Below are positions 5,431 through 11,432 of a DNA stretch of 11,432 nt, in pieces. Source of the stretch: Acidobacteriota bacterium (GTDB lineage: Bacteria; Acidobacteriota; Terriglobia; Acidiferrales; UBA7541); NCBI GenBank assembly GCA_028876695.1, contig JAGWRH010000054.1:1-11432 (forward strand), written 5' to 3'. Below the pieces are notes generated by a model. That model was not told the origin of the DNA. It did not search any database and saw nothing but the letters and a program-made list of their open reading frames with translations. The position numbers and the translations under genes were made by a program. The stretch's first letter is position 1. Every line of letters begins with the position of its first letter.

Positions 5431-6357
5431 TTGAGCGTTTTGCATACGCCCGTGCTGGCGGCCGAGGTGCTGGAATGGCTCCGCATCCGGCCGGATGGGA
5501 CGTATGTGGATGCGACGGCCGGTACGGGCGGGCACGCCATCGAAATCGCCCGGCGGCTGGGCACGGGGCGCTTGGTGGTTCTGGATCGCGACCCGCAGGC
5601 GCTCGAGATTGCGCGCGAGAGATTGAAGCCATACGGCGGCAAGGTGGTTTTTGTGCAAGCGGAATTTTCGAGGATCGGCGAAGCGGCGAGCGGGGCGCTC
5701 GCGGGAGAAGCGGCCGCGGGTCCGTACGACGGAGTGCTCGCTGACCTTGGCGTATCGAGCCTGGAACTGGATAGTCCCGAGCGCGGATTTTCGTTCCGCT
5801 GGGCCGCGCCGCTCGATATGCGCATGAATCCTGATTCTCCGCTGACGGCGGACGACATTGTGAATCGCTGGCCGGAAAAGCAGTTGGCCGATCTGCTCTA
5901 TCAGAAAGCCGAGGAGCACGATTCACGCAGAATCGCCAGGAGCATCGTTCGGGCGCGTCCGATTCGCGATACCGAACACCTGGCAACGGTTGTGGCAGGG
6001 GCCCACAAAGCAAGGGGAAGGCAGAAACTGCATCCCGCGACAAAAACGTTTCTGGCGCTGCGGATAGCGGTGAATCGAGAAGAGGAGGAACTCGAGCAGT
6101 TTCTTTCATGGACCCCTGCCACTTTGAATTCCGGAGGACGATGGGTTGTCCTGAGCTACCACTCCCTCGAAGACCGCCGCGTGAAACGCGCGTTTCAACG
6201 CCTGGCGCGCGAGGGCAGCATTCAAGTACTTACGAAGCGGGTCATCCAGCCCACGGCGGAGGAAATCGAAAGCAATCCGCGCGCGCGCAGCGCGAAGATG
6301 CGCGTGGCGGAAAAATTATCGCCGGTGGAAATCGGCGCGGCGGGGAGCGGGTCATGA
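5431..6357 (+). CDS. rsmH: 16S rRNA (cytosine-1402 N4)-methyltransferase RsmH
   Basis: A 308-residue class I SAM methyltransferase that N4-methylates C1402 of 16S rRNA in the ribosomal P site. Seen in order: HTPVLAAEVLEWL (5-17), the SAM-binding loop DATAGTGGH (27-35), VVLDRDPQAL (49-58, ribose-binding Asp), ADLGVSSLELDSPERGFSF (104-122), the EEHDSRRIAR segment (161-170), HPATKTFLALRIAVN (201-215), LSYHSLEDRRVK (241-252) and the C-terminal RARSAKMRVAEK (284-295). The set is complete, so the enzyme should be active. The start is TTG 5431: the frame is closed upstream by the mraZ stop, and the conserved HTPVL lies only four codons in, leaving no ATG. No good Shine-Dalgarno is seen, so translation probably depends on termination at mraZ. 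It overlaps ftsL by ATGA (6354-6357). Confidence 0.96.
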   Translation: MSVLHTPVLAAEVLEWLRIRPDGTYVDATAGTGGHAIEIARRLGTGRLVVLDRDPQALEIARERLKPYGGKVVFVQAEFSRIGEAASGALAGEAAAGPYDGVLADLGVSSLELDSPERGFSFRWAAPLDMRMNPDSPLTADDIVNRWPEKQLADLLYQKAEEHDSRRIARSIVRARPIRDTEHLATVVAGAHKARGRQKLHPATKTFLALRIAVNREEEELEQFLSWTPATLNSGGRWVVLSYHSLEDRRVKRAFQRLAREGSIQVLTKRVIQPTAEEIESNPRARSAKMRVAEKLSPVEIGAAGSGS

Positions 6358-6743
6358 CCGAGTACCACACCATCAAGCGCATCGATAATTCCAGGCTGGT
6401 GCGATTCGCGCCGCCCGCGGAGCTGAAGGAATTCTGGCGCCGGGTTGGCGTCGGCGCGGCGATTGCCGCATGCCTGCTGTTTTACGCTTGGCAGCATTTC
6501 GAGTGCATCCAGGTCCGCTACCGCATCGAGCAACTGGATGCGCAGCGGGCGCGCAGCGCGGAACTCAACGAGCAGCTGCATCTGGAAATTGCCACGTTGC
6601 GGTCGCCCATGCGCGTCGATGCCATCGCGCGCGGCCAGCTGGGATTGACCGTCCCAGTGCCGGGCCAGGTGGCGCCGGCCGAAGCGCCCAACAGCGCCAT
6701 GCTGGCCGATGCCCGCATGCTCGAGCAGGTTCCCCGGCCCTAA
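6354..6743 (+). CDS. ftsL: Cell division protein FtsL-like
   Basis: A 129-residue bitopic membrane protein: a cytoplasmic N-terminus of about 30 residues, one transmembrane helix (about 31-47, VGVGAAIAACLLFYAWQ), then a leucine-zipper-type coiled coil (about 52-84, with LDAQRARSAELNEQLHLEIATL), the RSPMRVDAIARGQLGL stretch (83-98) typical of FtsL, and a Pro/Ala-rich tail. FtsL joins FtsB and FtsQ at the septum and activates FtsW-FtsI. Sequence conservation in this family is low; the call rests on topology, the coiled coil, the LEIATLRSP...IARxxLGL pattern and its place between rsmH and ftsI. ATG 6354 overlaps the rsmH stop (ATGA), supporting coupled translation. Alternative: an FtsB/DivIC-like septum initiator. 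Confidence 0.88.
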   Translation: MTEYHTIKRIDNSRLVRFAPPAELKEFWRRVGVGAAIAACLLFYAWQHFECIQVRYRIEQLDAQRARSAELNEQLHLEIATLRSPMRVDAIARGQLGLTVPVPGQVAPAEAPNSAMLADARMLEQVPRP

Positions 6744-6886
6744 TGGCCGCCGGAGTCCGGCTGCCACGAAAACAATCGGGAAGATTTCGTCGCCTGGAGT
6801 CACGGCTGGGGCGCGACTTTGCGGCGCGCACGCAGGGCCCTTCCGCGCGAGCGTCGGCGAACGCTGCGGAAGACACGTTTCGGTAG
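6743..6886 (+). CDS. Possible small Arg-rich protein between ftsL and ftsI
   Basis: A 47-codon frame whose ATG overlaps the ftsL stop (TAATG, 6741-6745) and which ends at TAG 6884-6886, 15 bases before the ftsI start. It exactly fills a gap that otherwise would be 158 bases long in a tightly packed cluster. The product begins MAAGVRLPRKQSGRFRRLES and is strongly basic, with no hydrophobic segment and no family I recognise. About 65% of its third positions are G or C, compatible with coding but not decisive in GC-rich DNA. It may equally be an untranslated spacer. Confidence 0.35.
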   Translation: MAAGVRLPRKQSGRFRRLESRLGRDFAARTQGPSARASANAAEDTFR

Positions 6887-6901
6887 GGTAGGCCGGAATC
6901 C

Positions 6902-8944
6902 ATGGAGCAGCGCAACCGGCGTTTCCGCTGGCTGGTGGTCTGGGTGCTGGCGGTGGTCTGGATGGCGGCTGTTGTCCTGCGCCTGAGTTACCTGCAGCTT
7001 TTCCGCTACGGCGAATACCTCGCAAAAGCCGAACGCCAGCAAGAGCGTATCTTCGAGATCAGTCCCATGCGCGGCACGATTTACGACGCGAAAGGACGCG
7101 AACTTGCCGTCAGCTTGCCCATGGACTCGGTCTTCGCCGATCCCGCGGAAATCACCGATGTGGATTTGGTAGCCGACCTGCTTTCCCGCGCCTTGAATCT
7201 TCCCGCCGACGATCTCGCCAATCGCATTCGCGCGGCGCACACGCCTGTGCGTCTGGCGCGCAAACTGTCTCCCGCCACTGTACAGCGCATTTCCGACATG
7301 AATTTGCGCGGCGTCTTTTTCCAGAAGGAAAACCGGCGCGTCTATCCGCAGCGCGATCTGGCCGCGGCGGTGATCGGCTATGTGGATGTGGACGAAAAAG
7401 GAATCGGCGGCATCGAGCAGTCGCTCGACAAAAAAATTCGTGGACGTCCGGGCCGGATGATGGTGATGGCCGACGGCCACCGCCGATGGTACGACCGCGT
7501 CGAATCCGCCGCCGATCCCGGCGACAGTGTCACGCTGACCATTGACGAGACCATCCAGTACATCGCGGAAAAAGAGCTGGCGCAGTCAATGGAGAAGACT
7601 CACGCGAAGCACGGGATCGTCGTGGTGCAGAACCCGAATAATGGCAATCTGCTGGCCGTCGCGAATTGGCCGCCGTTCGATCCCAACGATCCCGGCGATT
7701 ATCCCGCCGACGCGCGCATGGACCGCGCCGTCACGGCCACCTACGAGCCGGGCTCGATCTTCAAGCCGCTCACCATGACTGGAGCCATCGAGAACGGAGT
7801 CGTCACGCCCAACGAGCTGATCGACTGCCAGATGGGAAAAATTCTGGTCGCGGGACGCGTGATCCACGATTGGCATCCTTTCGGAGTGCTGTCCGTGAAG
7901 CAGGTCCTGGCTCATTCGAGCGAGGTAGGAACAATTAAAGTGGCGCTGCGGCTCGGCGCGCCAAAATTCTACGACGTGATCCGTGCCTTCGGCATCGGGC
8001 AGCCCACGGGCATCGACCTGCCGGGCGAAAGCGCCGGATTGTTGCGACCGCTTGATGACTGGTCCGGCAGCTCGATCGCCTCGATTGCCACAGGACAAGA
8101 AGTCAGCGTCACAGCCGTTCAAATCAGTTCCGCGATCTCCGCAATCGCTAATGGAGGCGTCCTGTACCGCCCCAGAATCATTCGGCAAATTCGCGCCGCG
8201 CGGGGGCCTGTAGAATTGCCTTCCGGTTATCCGCCAAGACGCGTCACCGACGAACGCACCGCCGCCGAGGTGCGCGAGATGATGGAAGATGTCATGATGG
8301 AAGGCACCGGCAAAAGCATTCAACTGGATGGCTATACCTCGGGCGGAAAAACCGGGACAGCTGAAAAGATCGATCCGGCAACCGGCCGATATTCGCGAAC
8401 CAATTACATCGCCTCGTTCGTCGGCTTTGCTCCAATTAACGATCCCGCCGTGACCGTGCTCGTATCGATCGACTCCCCGGTGGGACAGCATTTCGGTGAC
8501 GAGGTGGCCGGCCCGATTTACAAGCGAATCATGCAACAGGTGCTCGCCTATCTCGACGTTCCGCACGACGTCCCGTCGCCATCCGATCTGGAAACGGCGA
8601 GCAACCGCCATTCGAAAACTCCGCGGCCTCCGGCGCCGCCGGCGGATGCGAGCGTCACGCGTTTCGAGGCAGCCATCGCCGGCACCAAAGCGCCTGCCGG
8701 GTCGACGGCCGAGTTCGGAGATGCACCCGGGGTGACGATGCCGAATCTGGCGGGCGAAACGATCCGCGGGGTAATGCACGATTGTTCGCGGCTCGGCCTG
8801 GTACCCTCGATCATTGGCGACGGAATTGCCATAAAACAATTTCCCGACGCGGGATCGCAGGTGCCGCGTGGCAGCAGCGTCACCGTGCTGCTGGGTGCGC
8901 CCGGCATGCTGGTTCCGGCGGCCGCGCGGCGGGTTTCGAATTGA
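6902..8944 (+). CDS. ftsI: Septal peptidoglycan transpeptidase FtsI (class B PBP) with C-terminal PASTA domain
   Basis: A 680-residue class B penicillin-binding protein that cross-links septal peptidoglycan. A short cytoplasmic N-terminus is followed by a transmembrane helix (about 9-28), then the PBP dimerisation domain with the conserved PMRGTIYDAKGRELA (57-71). The transpeptidase domain has the nucleophile motif SIFK (Ser285, Lys288) and KTGT (483-486). At the SxN position the sequence is S339-S340-E341, so the usual Asn is a Glu. A PASTA domain covers about 610-665 (GVTMPNLAGETIRGVM to SSVTVLLG); PASTA-bearing FtsI/SpoVD is best known in Gram-positives. A Pro/Ala-rich linker joins the two. 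ATG 6902 starts directly at the membrane-helix leader; a weak GG-rich site lies upstream. The ftsL-ftsI-murE neighbourhood supports ftsI over other class B PBPs. Confidence 0.94.
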   Translation: MEQRNRRFRWLVVWVLAVVWMAAVVLRLSYLQLFRYGEYLAKAERQQERIFEISPMRGTIYDAKGRELAVSLPMDSVFADPAEITDVDLVADLLSRALNLPADDLANRIRAAHTPVRLARKLSPATVQRISDMNLRGVFFQKENRRVYPQRDLAAAVIGYVDVDEKGIGGIEQSLDKKIRGRPGRMMVMADGHRRWYDRVESAADPGDSVTLTIDETIQYIAEKELAQSMEKTHAKHGIVVVQNPNNGNLLAVANWPPFDPNDPGDYPADARMDRAVTATYEPGSIFKPLTMTGAIENGVVTPNELIDCQMGKILVAGRVIHDWHPFGVLSVKQVLAHSSEVGTIKVALRLGAPKFYDVIRAFGIGQPTGIDLPGESAGLLRPLDDWSGSSIASIATGQEVSVTAVQISSAISAIANGGVLYRPRIIRQIRAARGPVELPSGYPPRRVTDERTAAEVREMMEDVMMEGTGKSIQLDGYTSGGKTGTAEKIDPATGRYSRTNYIASFVGFAPINDPAVTVLVSIDSPVGQHFGDEVAGPIYKRIMQQVLAYLDVPHDVPSPSDLETASNRHSKTPRPPAPPADASVTRFEAAIAGTKAPAGSTAEFGDAPGVTMPNLAGETIRGVMHDCSRLGLVPSIIGDGIAIKQFPDAGSQVPRGSSVTVLLGAPGMLVPAAARRVSN

Positions 8945-9012
8945 GGGCGGCCGCGAAATTTACGCCGCGCCGGAAGCCAGCGTCGCGAGCGAGTCGAATG
9001 GAACGGCGCAGT

Positions 9013-10497
9013 ATGAAACTGCAACAACTATTGGCGGGATCGGAAGTGGCGTCGATCACGGGTCCTTCCGCGCTCGAAATCGTCTCCATCGAATGCGACA
9101 GCCGCAAAGTATCTCCGGGCGGAATCTTTTTCGCGCTACATGGCGCAAAACTCGAAGGCGCGCGGTTTGTCGCGGACGCGCTGGAGCGGGGCGCGGTCGC
9201 CATCGCCAGCGAATCGCCGGGACCGCCTGATTTTCCGCGCGATCTGGCATGGATCGAGCTTCTGCCGGGGACGGACCGCAAAGCGCTCGCCGTCGCGGCA
9301 GCCAATTTCTACGGCCGTCCGGCCGACGCGCTGCAACTCGCCGCTGTCACCGGAACCAACGGCAAAACCACCACAACCTATCTCGTCGATTCCATTTTGC
9401 GGGCCGCGGGCTGCATCACGGGCCTGATCGGCACCACCGGATACCGCACTCCGCGCGGCCAGCGCGATGCCGCGAACACGACGCCGGAATCGCTCGAACT
9501 CCAGCGCATGTTTGCCGAAATTCGCGACGCCCGCGGCACGCACGCGACGCTCGAGGCAAGCTCCCACGCGCTGGCAATGGACCGCCTGTGGGGCTGTCAT
9601 TTCGCCGCGGCGATCTTTACCAATCTCACGCGCGACCACCTGGATTATCACCACACGTTCGAGTCGTATTTCGAGGCCAAACGGCGGCTTTTCGAGGGGA
9701 CCGGCGCCGGCGCGCCGGACACGGCGGTAATAAACGCCGACGATCCATACGCCGCGGAATTGTTGGGCCTGGCGCCACGAACGCTCACGTACGGCTTGAA
9801 AACCCCGGCGGACCTTGCACCGAAACAATTAACCTTGAGTCCGGAGGGTCTGCAATTCACCGCGCAAACACCGGCGGGCGAAATGGAGGTGCGCTCGCCG
9901 CTGGTGGGGCGGATGAATACGTACAACATCCTCGCCGCGATCGGCGCGGGAATCGCACTCGGCATATCCGTCTCGCACGTGGAGCGCGGTATCGCCCAGC
10001 TCGCTTCGGTTCCGGGACGCTTTGAGCGTATCGACGAGGGCCAGCCGTTTCTCGTGGTCGTCGATTACGCGCATACCGATGATGCCTTACGCAACGTAAT
10101 TTCCACGGCTCGCGATCTGAGCCCTTCGGCGCGCATCATCACCGTGTTTGGCGCGGGCGGCGAGCGGGACCGCACCAAGCGCCCGCTGATGGGCGAGGCC
10201 GCGGGATCGCTGAGCGATCTCGTGGTTCTCACCAGCGATAACCCGCGCAGCGAAGACCCGCTTCGAATCATTAACGACGTCGCCGTGGGCCTACAAAAGG
10301 CCAACGCGAAATATCGCACCAATCCTGATCGCGAGCAGGCCATTGCCACGGCCATCGAGGCGGCGCGGCCGGGCGACATCGTGGTTCTGGCGGGCAAAGG
10401 CCACGAAACGTATCAGGTGCTTCGCGACGGTCCTATCGACTTCGACGACCGGGAGAAGGCGCGCGCGATTCTGCGGGGCAAAGGCTACGGGAAATAG
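9013..10497 (+). CDS. murE: UDP-MurNAc-tripeptide synthetase MurE (meso-diaminopimelate type)
   Basis: A 494-residue cytoplasmic Mur ligase that adds the third amino acid to UDP-MurNAc-L-Ala-D-Glu using ATP. Seen in order: the N-terminal UDP-binding domain with ECDSRKVSPGGIFFALHG; the ATP P-loop GTNGKT (114-119, Lys118); NTTPESLELQ; EASSHAL; TNLTRDHLDYH; FEAKRRLF with Lys223 as the likely carbamylated lysine; GRMNTYNILAAIG; VPGRFERI and VVDYAHTDDALRN in the C-terminal domain; and DNPR (409-412) followed by SEDP, the signature of meso-diaminopimelate rather than lysine specificity. The C-terminal AGKGHETYQV is also typical. ATG 9013 (MKLQQLLAG) matches usual family N-termini; ATG 8998 is possible, as is TTG 8941, which overlaps the ftsI stop as TTGA. 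Counting from ATG 9013, the gap to ftsI is 68 bases. Confidence 0.96.
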   Translation: MKLQQLLAGSEVASITGPSALEIVSIECDSRKVSPGGIFFALHGAKLEGARFVADALERGAVAIASESPGPPDFPRDLAWIELLPGTDRKALAVAAANFYGRPADALQLAAVTGTNGKTTTTYLVDSILRAAGCITGLIGTTGYRTPRGQRDAANTTPESLELQRMFAEIRDARGTHATLEASSHALAMDRLWGCHFAAAIFTNLTRDHLDYHHTFESYFEAKRRLFEGTGAGAPDTAVINADDPYAAELLGLAPRTLTYGLKTPADLAPKQLTLSPEGLQFTAQTPAGEMEVRSPLVGRMNTYNILAAIGAGIALGISVSHVERGIAQLASVPGRFERIDEGQPFLVVVDYAHTDDALRNVISTARDLSPSARIITVFGAGGERDRTKRPLMGEAAGSLSDLVVLTSDNPRSEDPLRIINDVAVGLQKANAKYRTNPDREQAIATAIEAARPGDIVVLAGKGHETYQVLRDGPIDFDDREKARAILRGKGYGK

Positions 10498-10575
10498 GCT
10501 CGGCGATAAAGGAAGCTCGTATTGGCATGCGGCCTGCACCGTTTAAGACGGCGGCTCAGTAAAGCGGCGGAAACG

Positions 10576-11432
10576 ATGCGTTGGACGATAGCTCAACTGG
10601 CGGAAGCTCTGGGAACGGCTCGGCCCGGCGCGCTCGATCCGTCCTTCGAGGTACCCGGCGTCTCCATCGACTCGCGCACCATCCAGCCGGGCGAACTGTT
10701 TATCGCCATACGCGGTCCGCGTCACGATGGACACACGTACGTCGGCGAAGTACTAGCGTCTGGAGTCGCGGCGGCCGTCGTCGAGCGCGCCAAACTTGCG
10801 GACTTTCCAGACGAAATCAAACTCCGGCTCTTTCCGGTTGACGATACGCTGCACGCGCTTCAGCGGCTTGGCTCTTGCGCGCGTGAAATCTGGCGCCGCC
10901 AGCGGTCCGGCAGAATGGTTGGGGCCGTTGCGGGATCGGTCGGTAAAACCACCACCAAGGAGATTTTTGCGGCGCTGCTCGGCGCGCGACATACGGTGCT
11001 GAAGACGCAGGGCAATCTGAACAACGAATACGGCCTGCCGCTGACGCTGCTTAAGCTGGGCGAGCAGCACCAGGCGGCGGTGATCGAACTGGGGATGTCG
11101 CACACCGGCGAACTCGCGGCGCTTACCCGCATCGCGCAGCCCGATGTGGGCGTGATCACGCGTGTGGCCGTCGAACATCTGGAATTTTTCCAATCCATCG
11201 AAGGAATCGCCCTGGCGGAACGCGAGCTGATCGAAAATCTGCCGTGGCCCAAAGCGACCGCTGTGCTGAATTCCGACGATGTCCGGGTGGCGCGGTTCGC
11301 GGACGTGGCGCGCGGTCCGGTGCTGCGCTTTGGCACGAAAGCGCCGGCGGAATATCGCGCCGAATCGATCGAAGACCGCGGGCTCGATGGATCGGCATTC
11401 GATTTCGTGGCGCCCGGCGGACGCGCGCGGCT
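10576..11432 (+). CDS. murF: UDP-MurNAc-tripeptide--D-Ala-D-Ala ligase MurF (3' truncated)
   Basis: The first 285 codons of MurF, open to the right edge. The product begins MRWTIAQLAEAL and continues with the UDP-binding domain (GVSIDSRTIQPGELFIAIRG, HDGHTYV). The P-loop is GSVGKTTTKE with Lys124, where GSNGKT is more common. Then come TQGNLNNEYGLPLTLL, the MurF diagnostic that separates it from MurC/D/E, then IELGMSHTGELAAL, and TRVAVEHLEFF with His201, and LNSDD. MurF ligates D-Ala-D-Ala to UDP-MurNAc-tripeptide, the last cytoplasmic precursor step before MraY. ATG 10576 lies 78 bases after murE with GGCGGA upstream. The C-terminal substrate domain is outside the window, so integrity is unknown. 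It is the last visible gene of the cluster; mraY would be expected next. Confidence 0.95.
   Translation, partial: MRWTIAQLAEALGTARPGALDPSFEVPGVSIDSRTIQPGELFIAIRGPRHDGHTYVGEVLASGVAAAVVERAKLADFPDEIKLRLFPVDDTLHALQRLGSCAREIWRRQRSGRMVGAVAGSVGKTTTKEIFAALLGARHTVLKTQGNLNNEYGLPLTLLKLGEQHQAAVIELGMSHTGELAALTRIAQPDVGVITRVAVEHLEFFQSIEGIALAERELIENLPWPKATAVLNSDDVRVARFADVARGPVLRFGTKAPAEYRAESIEDRGLDGSAFDFVAPGGRAR

Noticed and set aside
6108..6353. Upstream start for ftsL inside rsmH
   Set aside because: The extension is antiphase to conserved RsmH C-terminal motifs; ATG 6354 overlaps the rsmH stop and gives a normal FtsL length.
7586..8839. 417-codon open frame on the minus strand inside ftsI
   Set aside because: It is fully antisense to a well-conserved PBP; long antisense frames are expected at this GC content, and its translation resembles no family.
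10498..10575. Possible regulatory element or small gene between murE and murF
   Set aside because: Only a weak 4-5 bp hairpin (CCGT/ACGG around 10538-10550) and no ORF with a supported start; it looks like a plain spacer.

Overview
The window is about 11.4 kb of GC-rich DNA, densely coded and almost entirely on the + strand. The left part carries accessory and regulatory genes; the right part is the start of a division and cell-wall (dcw) cluster. The most likely source is an acidobacterium (Acidobacteriota, Terriglobia-like). This is inferred from gene content and motif style: a PQQ propeller dehydrogenase, a secreted TPR protein, an ECF sigma factor with zinc-finger anti-sigma and DUF3106 protein, a PASTA-containing FtsI, and MurF with GSVGKT and VEHLEFF motifs. 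No rRNA marker is present, so the assignment is tentative. The MurE specificity motif (DNPR) indicates meso-diaminopimelate peptidoglycan, which fits a diderm.

Left part. Positions 1-504 hold the C-terminal end of a PQQ-dependent beta-propeller dehydrogenase. A secreted TPR-repeat protein follows (586-1536). It converges on a minus-strand NMT1-like substrate-binding-fold protein (1650-2534) that lacks a signal peptide and any visible transporter partners. A perfect 10-bp stem-loop (1612-1635) lies between the converging 3' ends.

Middle part. Divergent from the binding-protein gene is a tightly packed three-gene unit: ECF/RpoE-like sigma factor (2791-3408), zinc-finger membrane anti-sigma (3405-3932, ATGA overlap) and a secreted DUF3106 protein (3933-4541, directly abutting). 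The DUF3106 protein is built of seven 18-residue repeats with LTxxQ-like motifs. Its position suggests a periplasmic sensor or effector of the sigma/anti-sigma pair, in the manner of CnrYXH.

Right part. After about 450 bases without a gene, a strong sigma70-type promoter (4839-4866) is followed at once by 10-bp-spaced AAGTGG repeats, a typical MraZ operator. A perfect 12-bp palindrome sits just upstream of the -35 box. Then come mraZ, rsmH, ftsL, a possible 47-codon ORF, ftsI (with PASTA domain), murE and the first 285 codons of murF, running off the right edge. Together these encode the cluster repressor, the 16S rRNA C1402 methyltransferase, two septal proteins and two cytoplasmic UDP-MurNAc-peptide ligases. 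Small gaps and overlaps imply one transcript under MraZ autoregulation.

No tRNA, rRNA, CRISPR array, insertion sequence or phage gene was seen.
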